The notes under the pieces are model-generated. The model saw nothing but the letters and a program-made list of their open reading frames with translations, was not told the origin of the DNA and searched no databases. Made by a program: the position numbers and the translations under genes. This document shows positions 41,951 through 50,537 of a stretch of 64,000 nucleotides of DNA, in pieces (positions within the stretch are counted from its first letter, which is position 1; every line of letters starts with the position of its first letter). This DNA comes from Actinomycetospora succinea (lineage in GTDB: Bacteria > Actinomycetota > Actinomycetes > Mycobacteriales > Pseudonocardiaceae), in contig NZ_SNYO01000001.1 in the NCBI RefSeq assembly GCF_004363095.1, positions 1,178,001-1,242,000 of the forward strand, in the 5' to 3' direction.

Positions 41951-43078
41951 GTGCACGCTGATCAGGTGCTCGCGGGCATCGCCCCGCTCGTCGACGACGG
42001 AGTCGTGCCCGGCGCGATCGTCGGCGTCCGCCACGCCGGCGCGACCAGCCTCGCCGCCGTCGGCGCCACCGAGCCCGGCGGCGACGTCGCGCTGCGCCCC
42101 GACGCCGTGGTCCGCATCAGCTCCAACACCAAGCCGCTGGTCGCAGCCCTCGCGCTCTGCCTCGTCGCGGACGGGCTGCTGGCGCTCGACGAGCCCGTCG
42201 ACCGGCTGCTCCCCGAGCTCGCCGACCGCCGGGTGCTGACGCGCCTCGACGGCACGGACACGGTCCCCGCGGCGCGCCCGATCACCGTCGAGGACCTGCT
42301 CACCATGCGGACGGGCTTCGGCTTCGTCGTCGACGAGGGGCCGTGCCCGACGTTCGACCGCGCGCTGGCGCTCGGGCTCGGCTTCGGGCCGCCCGATCCG
42401 CACGGTCTCCCCGGACCCGACGAGTGGCTCGCGCGGTTCGCGGAGCTGCCCCTGCTCGACCCGCCCGGCGCGGCGTGGCGCTACGAGCTCTCGTTCGCGG
42501 TGCTCGGCGTGCTGCTCGCGCGCGCCGCGGGGTGCGGGCTCGGTGAGGTCCTCACGGCGCGCATCCTCGCCCCGCTCGGCATGGAGGGCACCGGCTTCGT
42601 CGCCGACCCCGCGCGCCTCGTCCCGGCGTTCGCCCGCGGTGACGACGGCGGCCTCGGCCACTTCGACGGCGTGGCCGACAGCCGCTGGCTCGCGCCGCCG
42701 GCGTTCCCCGACGCCCGCGGCGGGCTCGTCGGGACCGCCGAGGACCTGCTGCGCTTCGCCGGGATGCTCCTCGACGGCGGCGGCGGGATCCTCGACGCCG
42801 CGGCCGTCGCGGCCATGACCACCGACCGGCTCACCCCGGCCCAGCGCGGCGCACCGGGCGCGGCGCCGTTCCTCGACGGCGGCGGGTGGGGGCTCGGCGT
42901 CGGCGTGGTGGCGAGTCCCGCCGGGCCGCGCTACGGGTGGGCGGGCGGTCTGGGGACGCTCTGGTACTCGTGGCCCGAGCACGACCTCGCCGCGATGCTG
43001 GTGACCCAGGTCGTGCCGCCGACGGGGCCGGTGTTCGCGGCCTTCACGCGGACGATCGAGGACGCGCTCGTCGGCTGA
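41951..43078 (+). CDS. Beta-lactamase-family serine hydrolase (class C-like)
   Basis: 375 aa penicillin-binding-like fold. The active SxxK is SSNTK near residue 58, followed by a helix LVAALALCLVADGLLALDEPVDRLLPEL. The usual YxN is YELS at the expected place, and the GWAGG segment corresponds to the third motif area. Members are esterases, DD-peptidases or amidases more often than true lactamases. There is no signal peptide, so it is probably cytosolic. Start GTG 41951, converging with the proline-rich membrane gene. Confidence 0.88.
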   Translation: MHADQVLAGIAPLVDDGVVPGAIVGVRHAGATSLAAVGATEPGGDVALRPDAVVRISSNTKPLVAALALCLVADGLLALDEPVDRLLPELADRRVLTRLDGTDTVPAARPITVEDLLTMRTGFGFVVDEGPCPTFDRALALGLGFGPPDPHGLPGPDEWLARFAELPLLDPPGAAWRYELSFAVLGVLLARAAGCGLGEVLTARILAPLGMEGTGFVADPARLVPAFARGDDGGLGHFDGVADSRWLAPPAFPDARGGLVGTAEDLLRFAGMLLDGGGGILDAAAVAAMTTDRLTPAQRGAPGAAPFLDGGGWGLGVGVVASPAGPRYGWAGGLGTLWYSWPEHDLAAMLVTQVVPPTGPVFAAFTRTIEDALVG

Positions 43079-43087
43079 GGGCCCTGT

Positions 43088-43978
43088 TCAGTGCGCCATC
43101 GCCGGCACGGGGTTGCGCCACGGCACCGGGTCGGGACGCGCCGGGCGCCAGCCCCAGGGGCCGGAGCCGCGCCGGGTGGCGCGCCGCGTGCCGTCGCCGC
43201 CGTCGCGCGGGACGGGGGAGGGGCGCCGCGGGGCCGCCGGGGCCGCCGGAGCGGCGGGGGCTGCCGGGGCTGCCGGAACCTCGGGGACGACGGGATCGAG
43301 TTCGGTCACGGGGTCGAGGGGCACGGGATCGGCCTCCAGGAGGGGCTCGGGGTCGGGGGCGACCGCGACGGCCGGCAGCGGCTCGCGCCACGCGGTGCCG
43401 GGGCGGGGGAAGGGGGCGTAGGTGGTGCCGGGCACCGGGGGCCCGGGGACGCTGCGCAGCGCGGGGGCGTCCTCGAGGGCGGGGCCGGCCGACGCGGCGG
43501 GCGCCGTGGCCCGCAGCGGGACCGTGCGCCGGACCTCGCGCCGGCCGCCGGGGACGACTCCCGGGTCCGAGCGGTTGCTCAGCCGCCGCCGGGTCTCGGC
43601 CGCGGTCGGCGCGACCATGCCGTCCCACGTCGCGGTGGTGAGGAAGACCAGCCCGTTGGCGAGCCCGAGCACGAGGAGCCCGAGGCCCAGGAGGCCGCCG
43701 GGGCCGATGAGCTCGTCGGGGGTGGTGCGCCGCTGGAGCGCGCCGCCGTACGGGAGCGGCGCGGCCGGGGCGGCCTCGGCGGCGCCCGGGACGAGGAGCT
43801 CGCCGACCGTGCGCCGCGGGTCCGGCTCGGCGACCGCGGTCTCGAGCAGGACGAGGAAGGACCCGGCGAACAGCCCGGTGAGGACCACGGACACCAGCAC
43901 CCGGGCAGCACGATGGACGCCGCGCTGGACGCCCCGGGCAGCACGCGACGACGCGTCGAGTGGCGCGGCGTACGACAT
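43088..43978 (-). CDS. Membrane protein with a proline-rich tail
   Basis: 296 aa, unrecognised. Two hydrophobic helices are visible (about residues 25-50 and 92-116), separated by a loop with EPDPRRTVGELLVPG. The following 170 residues are rich in Pro, Arg and Ala, with a (AAP)-repeat near residue 245 and many Arg in the last 40. It probably has its basic tail inside. ATG at 43978 follows GGGGGA. No partner gene suggests a role. Confidence 0.65.
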   Translation of the reverse strand: MSYAAPLDASSRAARGVQRGVHRAARVLVSVVLTGLFAGSFLVLLETAVAEPDPRRTVGELLVPGAAEAAPAAPLPYGGALQRRTTPDELIGPGGLLGLGLLVLGLANGLVFLTTATWDGMVAPTAAETRRRLSNRSDPGVVPGGRREVRRTVPLRATAPAASAGPALEDAPALRSVPGPPVPGTTYAPFPRPGTAWREPLPAVAVAPDPEPLLEADPVPLDPVTELDPVVPEVPAAPAAPAAPAAPAAPRRPSPVPRDGGDGTRRATRRGSGPWGWRPARPDPVPWRNPVPAMAH

Positions 43979-44105
43979 GGTCCCCCCGGGCGAGCGGTGT
44001 TGATCGTGGTCTACCCCCTCGGAGACCGCTCGCGAATCCCCCGACCGTCGGTAATCCCCGAAGGTGTGCGGCGTGTCGCCTGGACACGGCGGGGGAGGGT
44101 CACGA

Positions 44106-44768
44106 TCAGGGCGCGCCCAGCAGCCCCCGGCACGCATCCAGTCCCTGAACCGCGAGCGTCCACTCCGGACGCCGCCAGTCGTCGGGCGTGAGCCGGCTGC
44201 GCAGCAGCAGCGCCGGGCGGCCACGGCGGACGTGGCGCTCGACGCCGTCGGGGGAGTAGCCGAGCCGGTCGGAGACGCGCCGCGAGGCGGAGTTGTCGGC
44301 GAACGCGCTGGTCCGCGCCGCGCGGGCGCCGAGGTGGTCGAAGGCGAGCGCGACGACCGCGTGGCGCATCTCCGTGCCGAGCCCGCGGCCCTGCGCCGCC
44401 CGGGTGAGCCACGACCCGCTGCGCACCTCGCCCAGCACGCCGAAGTCGGTCGCCGCGAGCGTCTGCATCCCGAGCACCCGGCCGCCCTCGCGGACGAGGA
44501 AGTTGACAGTCCACCGCGTGGGCCCGAGGTCGGCGCGGCAGCCCCAGGCGTACTGCATGACCCCGCGCGCGAAGCCCGGGTCGCCGGCGCCGTCGGTCCA
44601 GGGCTCGAGGAACGGCATCTGGTCGGCGGGGTGGACGCCGTCGAGGGCCCGGTCGGCGAGCGCCGCGAGGCCGACGTCGTCGTCGGGACGCAGCTCGAGC
44701 CGCGGGGTGCGCAGCACGAGCCCGGCCAGCGGCCAGTGCCGCAGCGGGTCGGCGGGATCGGGGGCCAT
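44106..44768 (-). CDS. GNAT acetyltransferase (RimJ/RimL type)
   Basis: 220 aa N-acetyltransferase. The opening LVLRTPRLELRPDDDVGLAALAD, the middle GSWLTRAAQGRGLGTEMRHAV (acetyl-CoA pyrophosphate loop) and SASRRVSDRLGY near residue 172 place it in the RimJ/RimL-like group. The substrate may be a protein N terminus, amine or antibiotic; unknown. Start ATG 44768. Divergent from the Ter-associated fusion gene. Confidence 0.85.
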   Translation of the reverse strand: MAPDPADPLRHWPLAGLVLRTPRLELRPDDDVGLAALADRALDGVHPADQMPFLEPWTDGAGDPGFARGVMQYAWGCRADLGPTRWTVNFLVREGGRVLGMQTLAATDFGVLGEVRSGSWLTRAAQGRGLGTEMRHAVVALAFDHLGARAARTSAFADNSASRRVSDRLGYSPDGVERHVRRGRPALLLRSRLTPDDWRRPEWTLAVQGLDACRGLLGAP

Positions 44769-44839
44769 CCACGCTCATCCTGGTCGCTCTCGCCGCGGAC
44801 GGTGGTGCTCCGTTCGCGCGTCTGGCATCAAGGACACCC

Positions 44840-47191
44840 GTGGGTGACGCGAGCTGGCCCGGCGAGGTCGTCCACGACGCCCTCGGTCTCGCGCTCGGCC
44901 CCGACGAGGAGGCCGTGCCGGCGCGCGACGTCGTCGGGCTGGCGCTGCGCCGCAACCCGCGGCGCGCGCACCTCCCGGTCGCCCGCCTCCTGGGCAAGCA
45001 CCTCCCGGTCGCGCCGGCGCGGGTCCGGTCGGCGGCCGAGGCGCTCGCCGACCGCGTGCGCCGCGGGCTGCCGGAGCACGGCGCGGCGCCCGTCGTCGTC
45101 GGGTTCGCCGAGAACGCCACGGCGCTCGCGCACCTCGTCGCCGACGCCCTCGACGCCGAGCACGTCGTCCACACCACCCGCCGGGTCGTCGCCGGCGCCG
45201 CGGTCCTCGCGGCCTTCGACGAGGCGCACAGCCACGCCCCGCGCCACGTCCTCGTCCCCGACGACCCGGGCGGCTGGACCCCCGACCGCCCCCTCGTCCT
45301 CGTCGACGACGAGCTCTCCACCGGCCGGACCGTCGCGGCCACCGTGCGCCGGCTGCACCGCCGCCTGCCGCGGTGCCGCTACGTCGTCGCGACGCTGGCC
45401 GACCTGCGGGGTCCCGACGACGACGCGATCCCGCGCCTCGCCCGCGAGCTCGGGGTCCGGGTGGACGTCGTCGCCGTCGCCCGGGCCGCCCTGACCGCTC
45501 CCGCCGACGTCCTCGAGCGCGCCGCGCGGATCCTTGCCGCCGAGCCGGACACGACCGCGCGGCCGTCGCCCGGCCCTCCGGTCACCGCGGTCTCCCTGTC
45601 CCTCGGGGGCGCCGCCGAGGGCGCGCGGCACGGGCTCGACCGCGCCGGGCGGGCCGCGCTCGGGACGGCGGTCCCGGGCGCGGCCGAGGTGCTGGCCGGC
45701 GCGCTCGGTCCGCGGCCCGGCCGGGTGCTCGTGCTGGGCTGCGAGGAGCTGCACTACCTGCCGGTCCGCCTCGCCGAGGCCCTCGCCGGGCGCGGGCACG
45801 ACGTCGAGATCGGGGCGACGAGCCGCTCGCCGCTGGTGGCGCGCGACGTCCCGGGCTACCCCGTCCGGTCCGCGCTCGCGTACGCGGCGCACGACCACGC
45901 GCTCGGGCACGCGCCGGAGCGCTTCGTCTACGGGGTCGGGGCGGGCCGCTACGACACGGTCGTCGTGGTCGTCGACGCCGCCGCGCGGACCCCGGCGCTG
46001 CGCGGTCCCGACGGTCTGCTCCCGCGCCTCGCCGCCGTCGCCGGGCGCGTCGTGGAGGCCGTGGTGCCGTGCCGTCCGCCGCGGCCCGCAGCCGGCCCCG
46101 TCGTGGCCACGCGCCGGGGCCCGGGGTTCGGCACCTTCGCCCGCGACGAGGTGGGCTGGCTGCTCAGCGACCTCGCGGGCCACGCGCTCGAGACCCCGAC
46201 CGCCGCGCGGGAGGACGCGATCGCGGCCGGGACCTCCTACGCGGCGACGCTGCCCGTCGAGCCGGCGCCGAGCCCGGCGTACGCGCGGGTGGTGGCGCGG
46301 GCGCTCGACCGCTCCGCCGCGCCGGTGGCGGCGGCGGTGGGTGTGCTCGCCGACCGGGTGCTCGCCCGTCGTGGCCGGGGCGCCGTGCTGGTGTCGCTCG
46401 CGCGGGCGGGGACACCGGTGGGGGTGCTGGTCCGACGGTGGGCGGCGCGCGTCCGGGGGGTCGCGCTGCCGCACTACGCGATGAGCGTGGTCCGCGGCCG
46501 GGGGCTGGACCGCGCCGCGCTGGACGCCCTCGTCGCCGCCCACGACCCCGCCTCCCTGGTCCTGCTGGACGGGTGGACGGGCGCGGGCGGGATCGCCGAC
46601 GAGGTCCGCGCCGACCTCGCCCGCTACGCCGCGGAGACCGGCGCCGTCGTCGACCCGACCGTCGCCGTGCTCGCCGACCCCGCGCACCGCAGCGCGCTCT
46701 ACGGCACCCGCGACGACCTCCTCGTGCCGCAGGCCTGCCTCAACGCCACGGTCTCCGGGCTCGTGTCGCGCACCGTCGCCCGCGCCGATCTCCTCGGCCC
46801 GGGGGCCTACGACGGCGCCAAGTTCTACGCGGAGAACGCGGCGGGCGACCGGACGGCGGCGTTCCTCGACGTGGTCAGCTCCCGGTTCGCTCCGTGTGCG
46901 CCGGCCCCGCCGGCCACCCCGCCCGACCATCGCGGCGCCCGCTACCTGGCGGCCCTCCGGGGCGACGGGGAGGCGGATCCCCGGCGGCTGCGGGGCGGGG
47001 TCGGCGAGACGCTGCGGGTGCTCCTGCGCCGCGACCCCGAGGCGGTGCTCCTCGCGCCCAATGCCGGGCCGGACCTCGACCCGGTGCGCCGGCTCTGCGC
47101 CGAGCGGGGCGTGGCGATCCGGCCGCTCCCGGCGTCCGCGGGCGGGATCGCCTCGCCGTACCGCTGCGTCGGGGTGCTCCGGACGCGATGA
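44840..47191 (+). CDS. PRTase-TRSP-StiP fusion of the Ter stress module
   Basis: 783 aa with several domains in one chain. Residues about 20-240 are a phosphoribosyltransferase-like domain with the PRPP-binding loop VDDELSTGRT near 154. Residues about 250-420 match the TRSP-type domain that follows it in Ter operons (VLVLGCEELHYLPVRLAEAL). From about 428 the StiP-type domain begins (GFGTFARDEVGWLLSDLAGHAL, later ALPHYAMSVVRGRGLD and LLDGWTGAGGI, itself PRTase-like). These parts are commonly separate genes. They were proposed (Aravind group) to make a nucleoside-like metabolite. GTG 44840. The HAD gene overlaps its stop (ATGA). No TerD, ATP-grasp or aldolase gene is adjacent. Confidence 0.82.
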   Translation: MGDASWPGEVVHDALGLALGPDEEAVPARDVVGLALRRNPRRAHLPVARLLGKHLPVAPARVRSAAEALADRVRRGLPEHGAAPVVVGFAENATALAHLVADALDAEHVVHTTRRVVAGAAVLAAFDEAHSHAPRHVLVPDDPGGWTPDRPLVLVDDELSTGRTVAATVRRLHRRLPRCRYVVATLADLRGPDDDAIPRLARELGVRVDVVAVARAALTAPADVLERAARILAAEPDTTARPSPGPPVTAVSLSLGGAAEGARHGLDRAGRAALGTAVPGAAEVLAGALGPRPGRVLVLGCEELHYLPVRLAEALAGRGHDVEIGATSRSPLVARDVPGYPVRSALAYAAHDHALGHAPERFVYGVGAGRYDTVVVVVDAAARTPALRGPDGLLPRLAAVAGRVVEAVVPCRPPRPAAGPVVATRRGPGFGTFARDEVGWLLSDLAGHALETPTAAREDAIAAGTSYAATLPVEPAPSPAYARVVARALDRSAAPVAAAVGVLADRVLARRGRGAVLVSLARAGTPVGVLVRRWAARVRGVALPHYAMSVVRGRGLDRAALDALVAAHDPASLVLLDGWTGAGGIADEVRADLARYAAETGAVVDPTVAVLADPAHRSALYGTRDDLLVPQACLNATVSGLVSRTVARADLLGPGAYDGAKFYAENAAGDRTAAFLDVVSSRFAPCAPAPPATPPDHRGARYLAALRGDGEADPRRLRGGVGETLRVLLRRDPEAVLLAPNAGPDLDPVRRLCAERGVAIRPLPASAGGIASPYRCVGVLRTR

Positions 47192-47934
47192 TCCTTGTGG
47201 CCGCCGATCTCGACCGGACCCTGGTGCACTCGGCACGGGCCGCCGGGCCGGTGCCCGAGGGGACCCTGTGCCTCGAGCGGCGCGGCGACGTCCCCACCGC
47301 GATGCTGACCCGCCGCACCGCCGCCGACCTGGCGGCGCTCGACCACCGCGCGGTCTGGGTCCCGGCGACGACCCGCTCGGTCGCCGAGTACGAGCGCCTC
47401 GACCTGCCCCGCCGGCTCGGCGTCGCGCCCCGGTTCGCGGTGTGCGCGAACGGCGGGGTGCTGCTGGTGGACGGGGTGCGCGATCCCGCCTGGTCGAGCG
47501 AGGTCTCCCGGAGGCTGGCGTCGGCGGCCTCCCAAGCCGAGGTCGCCCGGCGTCTCGGCGCGGCCCGCGAGGTCGACGGGTGCTTCTTCCTGGCGCGGGA
47601 GGCCGAGGAGGGGCTGGCGGCGTGGTGCGCGGAGCGGGGCTGGCGGGTGGACGCGTATCGGGACAAGGTCCACGTCCTGCCGGCGGCGCTGACGAAGAGC
47701 GCCGCGGTCGCCGAGGTCCGGCGCCGCACCGGGACGACGCACCTCCTGGCCGCCGGCGACTCGCCGCTCGACGCCGACCTGCTCGCCGCCGCGGACGCCG
47801 GGATCCAGCCGGTCGACGGGCGCCTGTACGCGTCGGGCTGGCGCGCGGACCACGTGGCGGTCACCAGCGGCCGTGGCCTCGCCGCCGGGGAGGAGATCGC
47901 CGCGTGGCTGGTGAGGGGCCTGCGGCCCACGTGA
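47188..47934 (+). CDS. HAD-family phosphatase of the Ter-type module
   Basis: 248 aa. The HAD motif I is AADLDRTLV with Asp7 and Asp9; a conserved Thr/Ser is at TAMLTRRT; the Lys is in VLPAALTKSAAV; and motif IV is LAAGDSPLDADLL. It starts at the ATG in the stop of the fusion gene, so the pair is one translational unit. In the proposed Ter pathway this phosphatase acts after the PRTase steps. It ends inside a long stem-loop. Confidence 0.85.
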   Translation: MILVAADLDRTLVHSARAAGPVPEGTLCLERRGDVPTAMLTRRTAADLAALDHRAVWVPATTRSVAEYERLDLPRRLGVAPRFAVCANGGVLLVDGVRDPAWSSEVSRRLASAASQAEVARRLGAAREVDGCFFLAREAEEGLAAWCAERGWRVDAYRDKVHVLPAALTKSAAVAEVRRRTGTTHLLAAGDSPLDADLLAAADAGIQPVDGRLYASGWRADHVAVTSGRGLAAGEEIAAWLVRGLRPT

Positions 47935-47974
47935 GGGGAATGGGTGGCCAGGACGACCCATTCCACTCACGTGG
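47927..47974. terminator. Bidirectional terminator between convergent genes
   Basis: Arms of 19 bp (47927-47945 and 47956-47974) pair at 18 of 19 positions around a 10-nt loop; each arm starts CCACGTGAG or its complement. It covers the stop of the HAD gene and ends 2 bp from the stop of the DUF427 gene, so it can serve both strands. Confidence 0.8.
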
Positions 47975-47976
47975 CC

Positions 47977-48645
47977 TCAGGCCATGTGCGTCCGCGGGCG
48001 CTCCTGCCGCACCCCGTCGACGACGACGTCCACGCGCTCGTCGTAGAACGCGACGAGCCCGGCGATGCGCGCGACGGCGGCCGCGGGGTGGTCGTAGGAC
48101 CAGGCGAGGTCGTCGTACCGGCCCGCCGGGGTGCGCACCGACCAGTACCGGCTGGTCACGCCCTTGTACGGGCACGCCGTCACGGTCGCCGACGGCTCGA
48201 GCAGCGAGGCGTCGACGGCCGTCGGGTCGAGGTACGCGCGCGTGGGCAGGCCGGTCTCGAAGAGCAGGACCGGGGCGTCGGACTCCGCGAGCACGACCCC
48301 GTCGAGCTCCACCCGCACCCGGCGCCGCGAGCGCAGCGCGTCGACGCGGACGTAGGGGCTGCGCGGGTGGACGCGGACCTCCTCGTCCTCCTCGAACCAG
48401 GCGTCGAACGCGGTCCAGGTCAGGGCGAGCGACCCGTCGTCGTGCCGGCGGTGGCCGGGGTCGGCGGCGAGGGCGTCGGGGTCGACGTCGTCCGCCGGGA
48501 TCAGCCAGCGCGGGTACCAGGGGTGCTCCCACAGGTAGCGCGCGCCGGTGGTGTCGACGACGATCCGTCCGCCGAGCCGGGCGCGCACCCGGCGCGGGCA
48601 GGGCTCGACGTGGCCGACGGGGACGGCGGGGCCGGGGAAGGTCAT
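47977..48645 (-). CDS. DUF427 protein
   Basis: 222 aa with a two-part DUF427 layout: an N-terminal barrel (ARLGGRIVVDTTGARYLWEHPWYPRWLIP) and a C-terminal one with VTACPYKGVTSRYWSV and a Tyr/Asp-rich turn. Function of the family is unknown; a role in small-molecule modification is often guessed. Its start overlaps the hydratase stop (ATGA), so it is the third gene of the GT-hydratase-DUF427 unit. Confidence 0.85.
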   Translation of the reverse strand: MTFPGPAVPVGHVEPCPRRVRARLGGRIVVDTTGARYLWEHPWYPRWLIPADDVDPDALAADPGHRRHDDGSLALTWTAFDAWFEEDEEVRVHPRSPYVRVDALRSRRRVRVELDGVVLAESDAPVLLFETGLPTRAYLDPTAVDASLLEPSATVTACPYKGVTSRYWSVRTPAGRYDDLAWSYDHPAAAVARIAGLVAFYDERVDVVVDGVRQERPRTHMA

Positions 48646-49343
48646 CGGCGCACCTCGATGCTCGTCGTGGGGAAGCGGGCCTCGACGACGCTGCCGGGCG
48701 GCAGCTCGGTCGCCCGGGTGAGCCCGCCGGTGATCACCAGGTCGCCCGCGCGGAGCGCCGCGCCGTGGGCGGCGAGCTCGTCGCGCAGCCAGTCGAGGGC
48801 GCGGTGCGGGTGGCCCATGGCGGCGTCGCCGGTGCCGGTCGCCTCGAGGACGCCGTCACGGAACAGCTCGACGGTCAGCGCGGCGAGGTCCCCGTCGAGC
48901 GGGTCGCCGACGAGGACCCCGGCGGCCGAGGACCCGTCGGCGGTGTTGGTGGCGAGCGTGAAGCGGTAGTCGCGCCACACCGAGTCGACGACCTCGAGCA
49001 CCGCCCGCGCCCCGGCGGGCCGCCCGTCGGCGTCGACCACGATCCCGATCTCGGGCTCCACGCGGGGCTGGACGAGCGACGCCGGCACCGCGGCACCCGG
49101 CGCGACGACCATCGTGTCGAGCAGCGGGCCGAGGTTGGGGGAGTCGACGCCCATCTGCGCGCGCATCACCGCCGACGTGTAGCCGAGCTTCCACCCGATC
49201 CGCCGCGCGCCGCGGGCCTCCCGACGAGCCGTGAGGGCGCGCTGGACGGCGTAGGGGTCCTGGAGATCCGCAGGTGCGTCCAGCACCTGCCCCGCACCGT
49301 GCGCCCCGTCGATCCACGCCGCCCAGGCGTCCGCCGACGTCAC
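48642..49343 (-). CDS. 2-keto-4-pentenoate hydratase family enzyme (FAH-like)
   Basis: 233 aa. Metal-dependent hydratase or decarboxylase of the FAH-like fold; the metal-binding region is VEPEIGIVVDADGRP near residue 105, with GWKLGYTS near 49 and a late ALRAGDLVITGG. Usually acts in aromatic meta-cleavage pathways, but here it is between a glycosyltransferase and DUF427. GTG 49343 overlaps the glycosyltransferase stop (GTGA). A shared aromatic or keto-acid metabolite is possible, as inference. Confidence 0.85.
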   Translation of the reverse strand: MTSADAWAAWIDGAHGAGQVLDAPADLQDPYAVQRALTARREARGARRIGWKLGYTSAVMRAQMGVDSPNLGPLLDTMVVAPGAAVPASLVQPRVEPEIGIVVDADGRPAGARAVLEVVDSVWRDYRFTLATNTADGSSAAGVLVGDPLDGDLAALTVELFRDGVLEATGTGDAAMGHPHRALDWLRDELAAHGAALRAGDLVITGGLTRATELPPGSVVEARFPTTSIEVRR

Positions 49344-50518
49344 GGGCCCACCAGGGCGGCCAGGTCGTCCGCCGCGGCCGCGACGGGCGGCAGCGCCAGC
49401 ATCGCGCGCTGGGCGCGGCGCACCTCGGCGCGCACGCCGGGGTCGGCGAGCACCGCGGAGCAGGTCGCGGTGACGTCGGCGGGCCCCATCCGGCGTCCCA
49501 GGCCGAGCGCGCCGACGCGGTCGGCGTTGGCCTCCTGGTCGCCGAACTGGGGCAGCACGACCATCGGGGTGCCGGTGCGGACGGCCTCGCGGATGCTGTT
49601 GTAGCCGCCGTGGGTGACCAGCAGGTCCGCGCACGACAGGAGCAGCGGCTGCGGCACCCAGTCCAGGACGTGCACGTGGTCCGCGGGCGGCGGACCGTCG
49701 GCCACGGGGAGCCCGCCGGTCGCGACGACCGCCTCGCAGTCCAGATCGGCGAGCCCGTCGACGAGCGCGCGCAGCGCCCCGGACGGGTCGACCGGGGGCC
49801 CGTCACCGTCGCGGCCCGCCATCATCGGCAGCGCCGTCCCGATCGCCGCGAGCACCAGCGGGCGCCCCGCCGGCAGCTCCCCGATCCAGGCGGGCAGCAC
49901 GTCGCCGCGCGCCACCTCGTCGTCCTGGCGGTAGGACCACGCCGGCGCGACCCCCTCGGCCGCGAACGACCAATTCGGCGGCAGGCAGTCGAGGCGGCCG
50001 TGACGGTGCAGGTCCTTGCCGGTGACGGCGAGGCCCAGCTCGGCGCTGCGGGCGCGCAGGGCGTCGTCGACGAGGTCGGGGCCCATCCGCTGGCCACCGC
50101 CGGACGGGGCCGCGACGTGCGGGATCCCGCGCTCCTCGGCGAGGAGCAGCCCGGCGAGCTCGGTGCCGTCGCGCAGGACGAGGTCGGGCGCGAAGCGCCC
50201 GGCGACCGGCCGCAGCGCCCGCACGGCGTCGCTGACGTGGGGGCCGGCGAACAGCAGCGGCATGACCGTGTCCATGTCCGGCGGGCCCGTGAGCCCGGCC
50301 AGCGCCGGGCGCAGCGTCGCGACGGCCGCGCTCATCGGCGGCATGACCGTGGCGACCTCGAGACCGGCGGCGGTGAACACGCCGCTGAGCTCCTCGGGGC
50401 ACGCGACCACCACCTCGTGCCCCGCCGCGGCGCACGCGCGGGCGAACGGCAGGACGGCCCGGGCGTGCGAGGGCGATCCGGTGACGGTGGCGAGGATCCG
50501 GGGTGCGGCCACGATCAC
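49340..50518 (-). CDS. GT1-type glycosyltransferase (macrolide-GT like)
   Basis: 392 aa, GT-B fold. The N-terminal half starts ILATVTGSPSHARAVLPFARACAAAGHEV; the C-terminal donor site is VHVLDWVPQPLLLSCADLLVTHGGYNSIREAV near residue 305, then LPQFGDQEANADRV. This is the MGT / EryCIII-like group that glycosylates small hydrophobic molecules with NDP-sugars. Start ATG 50518. It leads the three-gene coupled unit with the hydratase and DUF427, 19 bp after the histidine phosphatase gene. Confidence 0.88.
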   Translation of the reverse strand: MIVAAPRILATVTGSPSHARAVLPFARACAAAGHEVVVACPEELSGVFTAAGLEVATVMPPMSAAVATLRPALAGLTGPPDMDTVMPLLFAGPHVSDAVRALRPVAGRFAPDLVLRDGTELAGLLLAEERGIPHVAAPSGGGQRMGPDLVDDALRARSAELGLAVTGKDLHRHGRLDCLPPNWSFAAEGVAPAWSYRQDDEVARGDVLPAWIGELPAGRPLVLAAIGTALPMMAGRDGDGPPVDPSGALRALVDGLADLDCEAVVATGGLPVADGPPPADHVHVLDWVPQPLLLSCADLLVTHGGYNSIREAVRTGTPMVVLPQFGDQEANADRVGALGLGRRMGPADVTATCSAVLADPGVRAEVRRAQRAMLALPPVAAAADDLAALVGP

Positions 50519-50537
50519 CGACGCTAGGCGCGCCCGG

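Noticed and set aside
41951-43078. True beta-lactamase (resistance gene)
   Set aside because: It has SxxK but a non-standard second motif and no export signal; an esterase/peptidase-like role is more likely.
44828-47236. 802-codon minus-strand open frame over the Ter-type fusion
   Set aside because: Low-complexity Arg/Gly/His translation without any motif; the plus strand carries PRTase and StiP motifs.
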